This document shows positions 7,874-15,568 of a stretch of 31,485 nt of DNA, piece after piece. Origin of the DNA: Rhodospirillaceae bacterium UBA6608 (GTDB lineage: Bacteria > Pseudomonadota > Alphaproteobacteria > Rhodospirillales_A > Casp-alpha2); assembly GCA_002433335.1 (NCBI GenBank), contig DJHY01000320.1, forward strand, positions 1 to 31,485. The letters run 5' to 3'. Both the position numbers and the translations under genes were made by a program. Under the pieces are notes generated by a model. That model was given only the letters and a program-made list of their open reading frames with translations, was not told the DNA's origin and searched no databases. Each line of letters begins with the position of its first letter. Positions within the stretch are counted from its first letter, which is position 1.

Positions 7874-9113
7874 TCAGTCGACGAGCACCAATTCCCGCGC
7901 CGATAAGTCCCGCAGTGGCATGCCGCTGGCCGGGGTCAAGGTTCTGGACATCGCGACCATGGGGGCGGGGCCGTTGGCGGCAACCTTCCTGGCCGATTTC
8001 GGGGCCGATGTGATCAAGGTCGAACACCCGGAAAACGGCGACCACATCCGCGCCTTCGGGATGAAGAAGGACGGCATCTCGCTGTACTGGAAGACGATCA
8101 GCCGGAACAAGCGGGCGATCACCCTGAACCTGAAACACCCGGATGGACAGGACGTGCTGAAGCGCCTGGTCGAACAGGCCGACGTGGTGGTCGAAAATTT
8201 CCGCCCCGGCACCCTGGAGAAATGGGGCATCGGCTATGACGTGCTGGCCAAGGTCAATCCGGGGCTGGTGATGCTGCGGACCACGGGGTTCGGGCAGACG
8301 GGGCCATATTCGTCCCTGCCCGGGTTCGGCACCCTGGCCGAAGCGATGAGCGGCTTCGCCTCGATCACCGGCACGCCGGACACGCCGCCCCTGTTGCCGC
8401 AGTTGGCGTTGGCCGACGGAGTTTGCGGGGCGTTCGGCGCCTATGGCGTGATGGTCGCCCTGCATGCCCGCGACCACGATCCCGAACGACGCGGTCAGGT
8501 CGTGGACGCCAGCATTTGCGAGAGCATGTCGCGGCTGCTGGAAAGCGTCTACCTGGAATACGACCAATTGGGCGAGGTCCGGCAACGGCACGGCAACAAG
8601 CTGCCGGACGCCGCGCCGCGGGGTGCTTATGAAAGTAAGGACAAGGGAAAATACGTGGCCCTGTCCGGCAGCGCCCAGCCGGTCGCCATGCGGCTGCTGG
8701 AAGTGATCGGTGGGCCGGAGTTAGCCGCCGACCCCCGGTTCCAAACCAACGCGGACCGGGTCGCGAATATCGAGGCCTTGGACGATCTGATTTCGGCCTG
8801 GATGAAGCGCTATCCGCGCGACGAAGCGATCGAGATTTTGCGCGCGGCTCAGGTCGCCGCCGGGCCGGTTTATGACGTCGCCGACCTGTTCGCCGACCCG
8901 CACTACCGGGCACGGGAAACCCTGGTCGCCGTGCCCGATCCGGACCTTGGGAAATTGACGGTGCACAACGTCATGCCGCGCCTGTCGCGGACCGACGGAC
9001 GGGTGCTGTTCACCGGCCGCGACAAAGGGGCCGACAACGCCGACGTGTTCGAAGGTGATCTGGGATTGGATGCGGTGAAGATCGAAGCCCTGCGGAAAGC
9101 GGGCGCGATTTAG
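7866..9113 (+). CDS. CaiB/BaiF family (class III) CoA-transferase
   Basis: A 415-residue cytoplasmic CoA-transferase that moves CoA from a donor such as succinyl-CoA to a carboxylic acid. After a short polar N-terminal tail (about 20 residues), the family pattern is complete: LAGVKVLDIATMGAGPLAATFLADFGADVIKVE (21-53), RNKRAITLNLK (80-90), ENFRPGTLEKWGIGYD (110-125), and the catalytic aspartate Asp214 in RRGQVVDASICESM. Its start overlaps the CitE-like lyase by 8 bases (ATGACTGA), which supports coupled translation and a two-step pathway. It converges on the amidase gene across a 75-base gap with two strong hairpins. Compare the second CaiB-like gene at 19303, which lacks the equivalent aspartate. 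Confidence 0.92.
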   Translation: MTDQSTSTNSRADKSRSGMPLAGVKVLDIATMGAGPLAATFLADFGADVIKVEHPENGDHIRAFGMKKDGISLYWKTISRNKRAITLNLKHPDGQDVLKRLVEQADVVVENFRPGTLEKWGIGYDVLAKVNPGLVMLRTTGFGQTGPYSSLPGFGTLAEAMSGFASITGTPDTPPLLPQLALADGVCGAFGAYGVMVALHARDHDPERRGQVVDASICESMSRLLESVYLEYDQLGEVRQRHGNKLPDAAPRGAYESKDKGKYVALSGSAQPVAMRLLEVIGGPELAADPRFQTNADRVANIEALDDLISAWMKRYPRDEAIEILRAAQVAAGPVYDVADLFADPHYRARETLVAVPDPDLGKLTVHNVMPRLSRTDGRVLFTGRDKGADNADVFEGDLGLDAVKIEALRKAGAI

Positions 9114-9122
9114 CGAGGGAAA

Positions 9123-9158
9123 ATCCCGGGGACGGGTGTGGAGTACCGTCCCCGGGAT
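9123..9158 (-). terminator. Intrinsic terminator ending the Liv-amidase operon
   Basis: Arms ATCCCGGGGACGG (9123-9135) and CCGTCCCCGGGAT (9146-9158) make a perfect 13-bp stem with a 10-base loop. Read on the minus strand, the stem runs into TTTT (complement of 9120-9123). It lies 30 bases after the amidase stop and also 10 bases after the plus-strand CoA-transferase stop, so the hairpin can serve both directions, but only the minus strand has the T-tract. Confidence 0.75.
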
Positions 9159-9161
9159 CGA

Positions 9162-9190
9162 GACCCCAAGGATCAAGACAGGTTGGGGTC
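9162..9190. repeat. Hairpin at the amidase stop codon
   Basis: GACCCCAA (9162-9169) and TTGGGGTC (9183-9190) form a perfect 8-bp stem with a 13-base loop. The right arm holds part of the amidase stop codon (9189-9191, minus). Together with the neighbouring 13-bp hairpin this makes a tandem barrier between the convergent operons. Confidence 0.45.
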
Positions 9191-10481
9191 AAACAGCGAT
9201 GCGGTCAAGCATCCGCGCGGCCGAACCCGTGGCCAGATCGCTGCCCGGAACGCCGGACAGGATCGCGCCGATCGGCATTTCCGCGGACGTAAGGCCAAGC
9301 GGCATGCTGACGATCGGGCCGCCCAGCAGGGTCCAGGGCGCGATGTATTTCGGCTCGCCCGTGCCGGTGCTGGCGAGCGGTGCCGCCCCCGGTGCGGCGG
9401 GCCAGAAGAACAGGTCCGTCGGGCGGGCGGCGGCGAAGAACTCTTTGCGCAGGGCATTGATCTCGGCCCGCTGCGCCAGATAGGTCTCGGCCGGAATTTT
9501 CGCCCCCTCGGCGATCAGGCCCAGGATGCGCTCCCCAATCTGTCCCGCCGGATAATCCACCAGATGGGCCAGGGCCCCCGCGGCTTCGAACGACATGGTG
9601 CTTTTGTGCAGTTCGACCAGACGGCTGATCGGCATCGGCGGGGCCTTGCGCTCGACCGTGTATCCGGCAGCTTCGAACGCGGCCAGGCGGGCGGCCACGG
9701 CGGCGGACATTTCCGGGTCGGCGTCGGACAGCAGGTCGTCTTCCAGGAACACGATACGGGGCTTATCCGAAGCCGCCGCGACCGGACCCAGGGCCGTCAC
9801 CGCCTCATAGGCGTAGACGGCGGAATCAACGTCCCAGCCGTAAAAGCCGATGGTGTCGTAGGATGGCGCGAGCGGGCTGGCCCCGAAGGTGCTGAGCGAC
9901 CGGGTGCTCGGCTTGAACGCCGCGATCCCGCAATAGGACGCGGGCCGGTTGACCGAGGCCATGGTCTGCGTGCCCAGGGCCATCGGCACCGTGCCCGATG
10001 CGACGGCAGCGCCGGAGCCGCTGCTCGACCCGCCGGGGGTGTGCTCGATGTTATGCGGGTTGCGGGCCGGCGACGGATCGAAAAACGCGAACTCGGTCGT
10101 ATGGACCTTGCCCAGCACGATCGCGCCCGCGGCTTTCAGCGCTAGGACCAGTTCGGCATCGGCGGCGGCGGGGGCGCGGTCCTGCAGGGCCTTGCTGTTG
10201 CAGCGGGTCGGCAGGCCCGCGACGTCGATGATGTCCTTGATACCGACGGGCACGCCGTGCAGCGGGCCCATGATCTCGCCACGTTTGGCCTGGGCGTCGC
10301 GCTTGGCTGCGACCTGCAGGGCGCGGTCGCCATCGACCTCGCGCCAGGGCGCGGCCAGAGGTTGAACCTCGTCGATGCGGGTCAGATACCGTTCGACCAG
10401 GGATGAGGCCGTCGTTTCACCCGATGCGACGGCGGTGGCCAGATCGCGGATGGATCCGGGGTTTTGAACGCAAGCAGTCAT
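9189..10481 (-). CDS. Amidase-signature family hydrolase
   Basis: A 430-residue cytoplasmic amidase that hydrolyses a C-N amide bond, releasing ammonia or an amine. The Ser-cisSer-Lys triad region is visible: Lys82 (VPVGIKDIIDV), the serine-rich loop GGSSSGSGAAVASG (150-163), and the nucleophile Ser176 in GTQTMASVNRPASYCG. In most amidases of this branch the last motif reads GTQTAGS or GTDTGGS; here Met-Ala replaces the small Gly pair. The gene is last in the run binding protein-LivH-LivM-LivG-LivF-amidase, 37 bases after livF and before a strong terminator. The context implies that the imported compound, or a product of it, is an amide used as nitrogen source. The operon's sigma-54 promoter fits nitrogen control. 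Other fates such as urea-derived allophanate are less likely without biotin/urea carboxylase genes. Confidence 0.88.
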   Translation of the reverse strand: MTACVQNPGSIRDLATAVASGETTASSLVERYLTRIDEVQPLAAPWREVDGDRALQVAAKRDAQAKRGEIMGPLHGVPVGIKDIIDVAGLPTRCNSKALQDRAPAAADAELVLALKAAGAIVLGKVHTTEFAFFDPSPARNPHNIEHTPGGSSSGSGAAVASGTVPMALGTQTMASVNRPASYCGIAAFKPSTRSLSTFGASPLAPSYDTIGFYGWDVDSAVYAYEAVTALGPVAAASDKPRIVFLEDDLLSDADPEMSAAVAARLAAFEAAGYTVERKAPPMPISRLVELHKSTMSFEAAGALAHLVDYPAGQIGERILGLIAEGAKIPAETYLAQRAEINALRKEFFAAARPTDLFFWPAAPGAAPLASTGTGEPKYIAPWTLLGGPIVSMPLGLTSAEMPIGAILSGVPGSDLATGSAARMLDRIAV

Positions 10482-10518
10482 GGTTTCTTGTTCCTTGGTG
10501 GTGGGAACTGCCTGGGCG

Positions 10519-11226
10519 TCAGGCGCTGACGCCCAGGTAGGTCACGGTCAGTTCCGGATCGTCTTTCAGGTCGCTGCCCTTGCCGTGGAACACGACCTCG
10601 CCATGGTCCAGGATGTAGACGCGTTGCGACACGTCCAGGGCCAGTTGCAGGTTCTGTTCGACCAGGATGATGCTGATCCCTTCCTTCATCAGGGTTTCCA
10701 GCATTTCGACGACCAGATCGACGATCTTGGGCGCCAGGCCCTGGGACGGTTCGTCCAGCAGGATCACCGACGGGTCGGTGACCAGCGTCCGGCCGATCGC
10801 CAGCATCTGTTGTTCCCCGCCGGACAGCTGCGTGCCGCCCCGGCTTTTCATCGCCGCCAGACGGGGGAACATGTCGAACACCCGCTCGGCGGTCCAGGTC
10901 GCGTTCTTCTTCTGGAAGATCGACAGGTTCTCATAGGCCGACAGGGTCGCGAAGATGCCCCGGCTGGCGGGGACGTAGGCCAGGCCCCGCTGCGCCGCGA
11001 GGTGCGGCGGGAACCCGGCGATGTCCTCGCCGTTCAGGATGACCTTGCCCTCGCGGGGCGGGGCCAGGCCCATGATGGTCTTGATGGTCGTGGTCTTGCC
11101 GGCGCCGTTGCGCCCCAGGATGCCGACCAACTCGCCCTTCGCCAGTTCCAGGGACACACCGCGCAGCATGTGGACCAGGCCGTAGTAGGTGTGCAGGTTT
11201 TCCAGTTTCAGCGTGATGTCAGTCAT
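10519..11226 (-). CDS. livF: Branched-chain amino acid/amide-type ABC transporter ATPase, LivF
   Basis: A 235-residue cytoplasmic ATPase of the HAAT (LivF/UrtE) type, normal length. Walker A is GRNGAGKTT (about 38-46), signature LSGGEQQML (about 134-142), Walker B VILLDEPSQGL (about 154-164) and the H-loop region IILVEQNLQLAL. The SQGLAP after Walker B is the LivF hallmark. It overlaps the end of livG by 8 bases, so translation is coupled. It works with LivG on the LivH-LivM channel. Confidence 0.93.
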   Translation of the reverse strand: MTDITLKLENLHTYYGLVHMLRGVSLELAKGELVGILGRNGAGKTTTIKTIMGLAPPREGKVILNGEDIAGFPPHLAAQRGLAYVPASRGIFATLSAYENLSIFQKKNATWTAERVFDMFPRLAAMKSRGGTQLSGGEQQMLAIGRTLVTDPSVILLDEPSQGLAPKIVDLVVEMLETLMKEGISIILVEQNLQLALDVSQRVYILDHGEVVFHGKGSDLKDDPELTVTYLGVSA

Positions 11227-11980
11227 TATCGTCCCGCAACCGCCCCAAGTAGGCGTCCTGTACCATTTGGTTGTTTTGGATGTCGGCCGGTTTGCCTTCG
11301 GCGATCTTCTGACCCAGGTTGAGCACCGAGATGACGTCGGAGATTTCCATCACGATGTGCATCTTGTGTTCGATCAGAAGGATCGTGTACTGCCCCGCCA
11401 GCCGCTTGATGAGCTCGGTCATCTCGTGGGTGGCTTCCGGGGCCAGGCCCTGGGTCGGCTCGTCGAGCAGAACCAGTTCCGGCTGCGCCGCCAGGGTCAC
11501 CGCGACCTCCAGCATGCGGGACTGGCCGTGGGACAGGGTCTTTCCCTTGTCGTGGAGCTTGTGGCTCAGGCCGACGCTTTCGACCACTTCCTCGGCCTTG
11601 TCCTTCAGCTCGCCCGAAAAGATCGGACGGCGCAGAAAGTCCATCGGCCCGTCGTTGGCGCAGGCGAACATCGCCCCCCAGACGTTTTCGTAGATCGTCA
11701 GTTCGGGGAACACGTTGGTCCGCTGAAAACACCGGGACATGCCGATATGCGGCAGCATGTGCGGGGTGTAGTCGGTGATTTCCTCGCCCTTGAAGAATAC
11801 GGTGCCCGCGGTCTTGGTGACCTGGCCCGATATCAGGTTGAAGAAGGTCGACTTGCCCGCACCGTTGGGCCCGATGACGCTGTGGATATGGCCGGCGCGA
11901 ACGTCGAGATCGACGCCGCGCACGACCTGTTCCTCGCCATAGGTTTTGGCGAGGCCCATGCAGGTCAGAATGATGCTCAT
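11219..11980 (-). CDS. livG: Branched-chain amino acid/amide-type ABC transporter ATPase, LivG
   Basis: A 253-residue cytoplasmic ATPase of the LivG/UrtD type. Walker A is GPNGAGKST (about 37-45), Walker B LVLLDEPTQGL, and the H-loop is in LLIEHKMHIVM, the usual LivG form. The ABC signature reads LSHGQSRMLEVAVTLA; LSHG in place of LSGG with SRMLE is typical of this HAAT branch. It overlaps livM upstream by 4 bases (ATGA) and livF downstream by 8 bases. Confidence 0.93.
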   Translation of the reverse strand: MSIILTCMGLAKTYGEEQVVRGVDLDVRAGHIHSVIGPNGAGKSTFFNLISGQVTKTAGTVFFKGEEITDYTPHMLPHIGMSRCFQRTNVFPELTIYENVWGAMFACANDGPMDFLRRPIFSGELKDKAEEVVESVGLSHKLHDKGKTLSHGQSRMLEVAVTLAAQPELVLLDEPTQGLAPEATHEMTELIKRLAGQYTILLIEHKMHIVMEISDVISVLNLGQKIAEGKPADIQNNQMVQDAYLGRLRDDND

Positions 11981-12921
11981 GTGGTGGTCTCCGCCGGCTT
12001 GGCGTCACCGCGCTTCTGCCGGAAATAGCGGTAGGTCCGCTCGATCATCTCGACGACGCCGCCGCGCATGAACAGCACGACGAACATGAAGATCGCGCCC
12101 ATCAGGATCGGCCAGCGCGGCCAGAACACCGAGAACGTGTCGGACATCCAGATGTAGGCGACGGCCCCGATCAGCGGGCCGAAGAAGTTGCCCGAACCGC
12201 CGAACAGCAGCATGAAGATGAAATCGCCCGACTTGAGCCAGTGGATCTGGTCGACCGGCACGATGCCGTACAGCATCGGGAACAAGGTGCCCGCGAAGCT
12301 GGTGAAGGCGCTGGCGATCATGAACGACACCCACTTGTAGAAGCGGACGTTGTAGCCAACGGCCTCGGCCCGTTCCGGGTTCTCGCGGATCATCCGGAAG
12401 ATCAGGCCAAGCGGCGATTTGACGATCGCCAGCATGGCCGCCATGCAGATGAAGAACAGCACCGCGATGAAGATGTAGAACGACAGCGTGTCGGTCGCGA
12501 AATCGGGGCGCGGAATGCCGGGCAGGCCGTCGTCGCCGCCGGTCACGTCGGTCCAGACGTAGACCAGGAAGAAGAACGCCTGGTTGAACGCGAAGGTCAG
12601 ACAGATGAAGTACAGGCCCGTCCGCTTGACGCAGAAGTACCCGACCATGGCGGCGGCCAGACTGCCCATGATGACCCCGGCGGGAATGGCCAGGAAGACC
12701 GAGATGTCGGCCTTCAGGACCAAGCCGCTGGCATAGGCCGCGATGCCGAAGAACGACGCTTGGCCGAACGACAGCATGCCGGTATAGCCGACCATGATGT
12801 TGGTGGAGACGGCGACCAGACCGAAGATCAGCATGTCGGTCGCGGTCACCGTGGGAAAGACCATGGGGGCGATGACGACCCCGGCCAGGGTGATGAGGAA
12901 AAGGGTCTTGTTCTGCATCAT
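11977..12921 (-). CDS. livM: Branched-chain amino acid/amide-type ABC transporter permease, LivM
   Basis: A 314-residue inner-membrane permease with about nine or ten hydrophobic helices. The frame is open far upstream (to about 13794) but that part overlaps livH in another frame and is not protein-like; I set the start at ATG 12921 (MMQNKTLFLITLAG), which overlaps the livH stop as ATGA. Diagnostic LivM features are MVGYTGMLSFGQASFFGIAAY (about 44-64) and the cytoplasmic EAA-like loop SPLGLIFRMIRENPERAEAVGYNV (about 180-203). The tail after the last helix is charged (RYFRQKRGDAKPAETTT). It pairs with LivH as the heteromeric channel. Confidence 0.93.
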   Translation of the reverse strand: MMQNKTLFLITLAGVVIAPMVFPTVTATDMLIFGLVAVSTNIMVGYTGMLSFGQASFFGIAAYASGLVLKADISVFLAIPAGVIMGSLAAAMVGYFCVKRTGLYFICLTFAFNQAFFFLVYVWTDVTGGDDGLPGIPRPDFATDTLSFYIFIAVLFFICMAAMLAIVKSPLGLIFRMIRENPERAEAVGYNVRFYKWVSFMIASAFTSFAGTLFPMLYGIVPVDQIHWLKSGDFIFMLLFGGSGNFFGPLIGAVAYIWMSDTFSVFWPRWPILMGAIFMFVVLFMRGGVVEMIERTYRYFRQKRGDAKPAETTT

Positions 12922-13778
12922 CGTGTTCCAAACAGGCCTTGAGGGCGAAGGATGATGGTCAGGCCCATCATGACGTAGACGGCCACGTTGGTGGCTTCGG
13001 GCCACCAGATGGTGGCGATGCCCTGGGACAGGCCGATCAGGATCCCGGCCAGGATCGCGCCGGGGATGCTGCCCAGGCCCGCGACCACGACGACCACGAA
13101 ACAAAGCGGCAGGATGTCCAGCCCCAGTGACGGGGTCAGCCCCATGATCGGCGTCGCCAGGCCCCCGGCCAGACCGGCCAGATAGGTGCCCAGGCAGAAC
13201 GTCGCCAGGAAGACCTTGTTGATGTCGACGCCCAGGACCATGACCATTTCCCGGTTCTCGATCCCGGCGCGCAGGATCGCGCCCAGGTTCGTTTTGTTCA
13301 GGAAGAAGTACAGGGCCATGATGATCACGATGCCGAAGGCCAAAACCGCCAGGCGGTATTTGGGATAGACCGTGATGCCCAGGTCGACCGCGCCCTGCAG
13401 GCTGGCCGGCGGCTGCACCGAGAAGCCGACCGGCCCCCAGATGATGATGATCACTTCTTGAAGGATCAGGGCCGTCGCGAACAGGAACAGCAGTTGATAA
13501 TCGTGATGGGCCGAATACAGGCGCTGGATGCCTTGGCTTTCCAGCACGAAGCCCATGGCCGAGACCAGCAGCGGGGCGATCAGGATCGCCAGATAGAACG
13601 AGCCGGTCATCTCGGTGATGGCATAGGTGAAATAGGCGCCGAACGCGAACAGCACGCCATGGGCGAAGTTCGGAATGTTCAAGGCCCCCAGGATCAGGGT
13701 CAGGCCGACCGCCATCAGGGAATACAGCGTTCCCGTGGCGAGGCCGTTGAGAATTTGACTTGCGATTAGAAATGTCAT
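12918..13778 (-). CDS. livH: Branched-chain amino acid/amide-type ABC transporter permease, LivH
   Basis: A 286-residue inner-membrane permease. The start is ATG 13778 (MTFLIASQILNGLATGTLYSLMAVG), the usual LivH opening; an in-frame TTG at 13799 adds seven residues and is less likely. The early segment LTLILGALNIPNFAHGVLFAFGAY (about 27-50) and the loop NLGAILRAGIENREMVMVLGVD (about 170-191) are LivH hallmarks; the end HILRPQGLFG-type (IILRPQGLFGTR) is also typical. It lies 122 bases after the binding-protein gene, with a strong hairpin between them, and overlaps livM by 4 bases. Confidence 0.93.
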   Translation of the reverse strand: MTFLIASQILNGLATGTLYSLMAVGLTLILGALNIPNFAHGVLFAFGAYFTYAITEMTGSFYLAILIAPLLVSAMGFVLESQGIQRLYSAHHDYQLLFLFATALILQEVIIIIWGPVGFSVQPPASLQGAVDLGITVYPKYRLAVLAFGIVIIMALYFFLNKTNLGAILRAGIENREMVMVLGVDINKVFLATFCLGTYLAGLAGGLATPIMGLTPSLGLDILPLCFVVVVVAGLGSIPGAILAGILIGLSQGIATIWWPEATNVAVYVMMGLTIILRPQGLFGTR

Positions 13779-13844
13779 GACAGGTCCGCGACAACGCAAC
13801 CCGGCCGGGGGCCGGTTGGTCTTTGCAAAGGAAGACGAAAGGGA

Positions 13845-13877
13845 CGCCGGCCGCGCGGAAGGAAAGCGCGGCCGGCG
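13845..13877 (-). terminator. Intercistronic hairpin between binding-protein gene and livH
   Basis: CGCCGGCCGCGC (13845-13856) and GCGCGGCCGGCG (13866-13877) form a perfect 12-bp GC stem with a 9-base loop, 24 bases after the binding-protein stop. On the minus strand it is followed by pyrimidine-rich sequence but not a clean T-tract. This is the classic position for a partial terminator or 3'-end stabiliser that keeps the binding protein at higher level than the permease proteins. Confidence 0.6.
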
Positions 13878-13900
13878 CCGTTGCTAGTCGGCTGGTTGGA

Positions 13901-15145
13901 TTAGAACCCGCCCATGTCTTTGCACTCGTTCATGTTCTTCGGCTGTTCGGTGCCGGAGACATCAACGATGTCGGCGAAGTCGTATTTGTCCTTCATCTTC
14001 GATTCCGGCTTGGTCTGCAGGACGAAGTACGGACGAACGGTCTGGTGGTTCCAATCGTTGACGTGGTAGTCGCCGATGATGGTCTTGCCGTTCATGCCTT
14101 CCATCGCCTTGGCGACGCTGGCCGGATCGGTCTTGCCCGAATCCTTCATGGCTTTCAGGACGACCTTCATCATGCCGTAGGCAGCGCCCGGCGCGTAGCC
14201 CGGGGGCACGCCGTCGTTCTTGGCCTTATAGGCGGCGACGAAGGCTTTGTTCTCCGGATTGTCGACCGAGTAGTAGTAGTTGGTGCCGACGATCAGGTTG
14301 GAGCGCATTTCCGGCGTCATCTGGACCAGTTCCTCGACGCCCGCCGACCAGGCCATGACGACCGGCTTCTTCGGGGTGAAGCCGAAGTTGTTCAGCTGGC
14401 GGATGGCGGCGATGGTGTCCTGGCCGAAGTTGACCATGAAGATCGCATCCGGGTTGGCGGCCATGGCCTTGGTGATGAACGACGAATATTCACGCGTGCC
14501 GAGGGCCTGACGGTCCACGCCGACGATTTCCAGGCCGTATTTCGGGGCCAAGTTTTCGACGTACTTCTGCAGGCTCCAGCCGAATGCGAAGTCGGTGATG
14601 AACAGGTAAAGCTTCTTGGCGTTCGGATGGGCCTTCTTGAAGATCTTCAGGTCGGCGTTGATCGCGGTCCAGGCATTGGCCGCCCATTGGAAGCCGTACT
14701 TGTGGCAGCGCTTGCCGGCGATGTCTTCGGTGCCGCCCGAGAAGTAGTAGAACACCTTGTTCTTCTTGGCGACTTCGTTGACGGCCAGGGCGACGCCCGA
14801 CGACCACGGACCGACGATGTACTGCACGCCTTCGGAATCGATCGCTTCCTGCGCGCGGCGGGCGGCGGCGCCGGCCTTGGTTTCGCTGTCGCGGGTGATG
14901 TAGACGATCTTCTTACCGTTGATCTTGTAATCGATTTCTTCCAGGGCGATCTGCGCGCCCTTGTCCAGCAGCGGACCCATGTCGGCGAACGGACCGCTCA
15001 TCGGCCACAGGCCGAGAATCTTGACGTCTTCGGCATGGGCGCTGTTAGCGCCTGCGGAGCCGGCGAAAATGCTGCCGGCGACCAACGCCGCGGTTGCCGC
15101 GCTACGCAGCAGGTTACGAACCCTCGTTTTACGTTTTGTATTCAT
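13901..15145 (-). CDS. Periplasmic substrate-binding protein of the Liv/amide-type ABC transporter
   Basis: A 414-residue exported binding protein (Peripla_BP_6 type). A basic n-region (MNTKRKTRVRNLLR), a hydrophobic core (AATAALVAGSIFAG) and a likely signal peptidase site after AHA (about residue 38) are clear. The mature part opens VKILGLWPMSGPFADMGPLLDKGAQIALEEI, typical of the family, and has KIVYITRDSETKAGAAARRAQEAI and IVGPWSSGVALAVNEVAKK motifs. AGAGG... more exactly AGAGG lies 7 bases before the ATG. It is the first gene of the operon, with a sigma-54 promoter 140 bases upstream. The downstream amidase suggests an amide-type ligand rather than, or besides, branched-chain amino acids; ligand assignment is inference. 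It is slightly less GC-biased in codon choice than its neighbours, as often seen for abundant proteins. Confidence 0.9.
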   Translation of the reverse strand: MNTKRKTRVRNLLRSAATAALVAGSIFAGSAGANSAHAEDVKILGLWPMSGPFADMGPLLDKGAQIALEEIDYKINGKKIVYITRDSETKAGAAARRAQEAIDSEGVQYIVGPWSSGVALAVNEVAKKNKVFYYFSGGTEDIAGKRCHKYGFQWAANAWTAINADLKIFKKAHPNAKKLYLFITDFAFGWSLQKYVENLAPKYGLEIVGVDRQALGTREYSSFITKAMAANPDAIFMVNFGQDTIAAIRQLNNFGFTPKKPVVMAWSAGVEELVQMTPEMRSNLIVGTNYYYSVDNPENKAFVAAYKAKNDGVPPGYAPGAAYGMMKVVLKAMKDSGKTDPASVAKAMEGMNGKTIIGDYHVNDWNHQTVRPYFVLQTKPESKMKDKYDFADIVDVSGTEQPKNMNECKDMGGF

Positions 15146-15284
15146 CTAAAGCCTCTTTTTCTCACAGGTTTTTTCCCGCGCTTGAGGGCGGGTAATGGGC
15201 CTTTACGGCCGGGGGAGAAGAAACAAGCCCGCCAGGTGGGAAACGGCGCTGCAGCCCGTCGGGTGGCTTGAAGTTGTGCTGCGT

Positions 15285-15300
15285 CGCAATAAGCGGGCCA
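15285..15300 (-). promoter_or_regulatory. Sigma-54 (RpoN) promoter of the Liv-amidase operon
   Basis: Minus strand reads TGGCCCGCTTATTGCG, against the consensus TGGCACG-N4-TTGCW: only two mismatches, with the invariant GG and GC doublets exactly 10 bases apart. The GG is at 15299-15298 and the GC at 15287-15286, predicting a transcript start near 15274 and a leader of about 129 bases. Sigma-54 promoters need an activator such as NtrC, which fits a nitrogen-scavenging operon. Confidence 0.7.
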
Positions 15301-15329
15301 ATTTACAGCGGCACGCCGAGGCTTCGAAT

Positions 15330-15342
15330 TAACTACATGATT
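15330..15342 (-). promoter_or_regulatory. IHF-like binding site upstream of the sigma-54 promoter
   Basis: Minus strand AATCATGTAGTTA matches the IHF consensus WATCAANNNNTTR at all defined positions but one. It lies about 30-45 bases upstream of the -24 element in AT-rich DNA, between the promoter and the possible enhancer dyad, the usual place for a DNA-bending site in sigma-54 promoters. Confidence 0.45.
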
Positions 15343-15568
15343 TTCAATGTGTTTTTTTACGCGACACGTATCGCAATGCGGTACGAGGGGCAAGAAAAAG
15401 TAAAATATTCCTAATTTTTTCTCATTAGTGAGATTTAATATGTCTGTTTTTTGCTCAGGACGTGTTGCGCCGCACAAAAATTAGACATGTCATGCGCGGG
15501 TATGCGCACGATGTGCCGGAAAGGCCGAGGGAAAACGCCCCGGTTCTTCAGGTAAACAGTGTGGAATC

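Larger units (their letters stand above)
15146..15568. other. 423-base intergenic region: leader, sigma-54 promoter, AT-rich upstream region
   Basis: No convincing gene is seen here. Bases 15146-15274 would be the leader RNA of the binding-protein gene, with pairing potential between GGCGGG (15187-15192) and CCCGCC (15228-15233). A sigma-54 promoter lies at 15285-15300 and an IHF-like site at 15330-15342. Bases 15340-15480 are strikingly AT-rich for this genome. An imperfect dyad TGTTGCGCCGCACAA (15463-15477), about 165 bases above the promoter, is at a usual distance for an enhancer-binding protein. Bases 15480-15568 should hold the 3' end of the lpxR-like transcript, but I see no clear terminator. 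Confidence 0.6.

Noticed and set aside
9138..10145. 335-codon open frame on the plus strand
   Set aside because: Antisense to the amidase, with Arg/Gly-rich low-information composition.
12922..13794. N-terminal extension of livM giving a 605-residue fusion
   Set aside because: The extension overlaps livH in a different frame on the same strand and has the Gly/Arg/Pro/His-rich composition of a shadow frame; LivM begins normally at 12921.
13823..15271. 482-codon open frame on the plus strand
   Set aside because: It is antisense to the binding-protein gene, which has a signal peptide and clear family motifs; the open antisense frame follows from GC-rich third positions.
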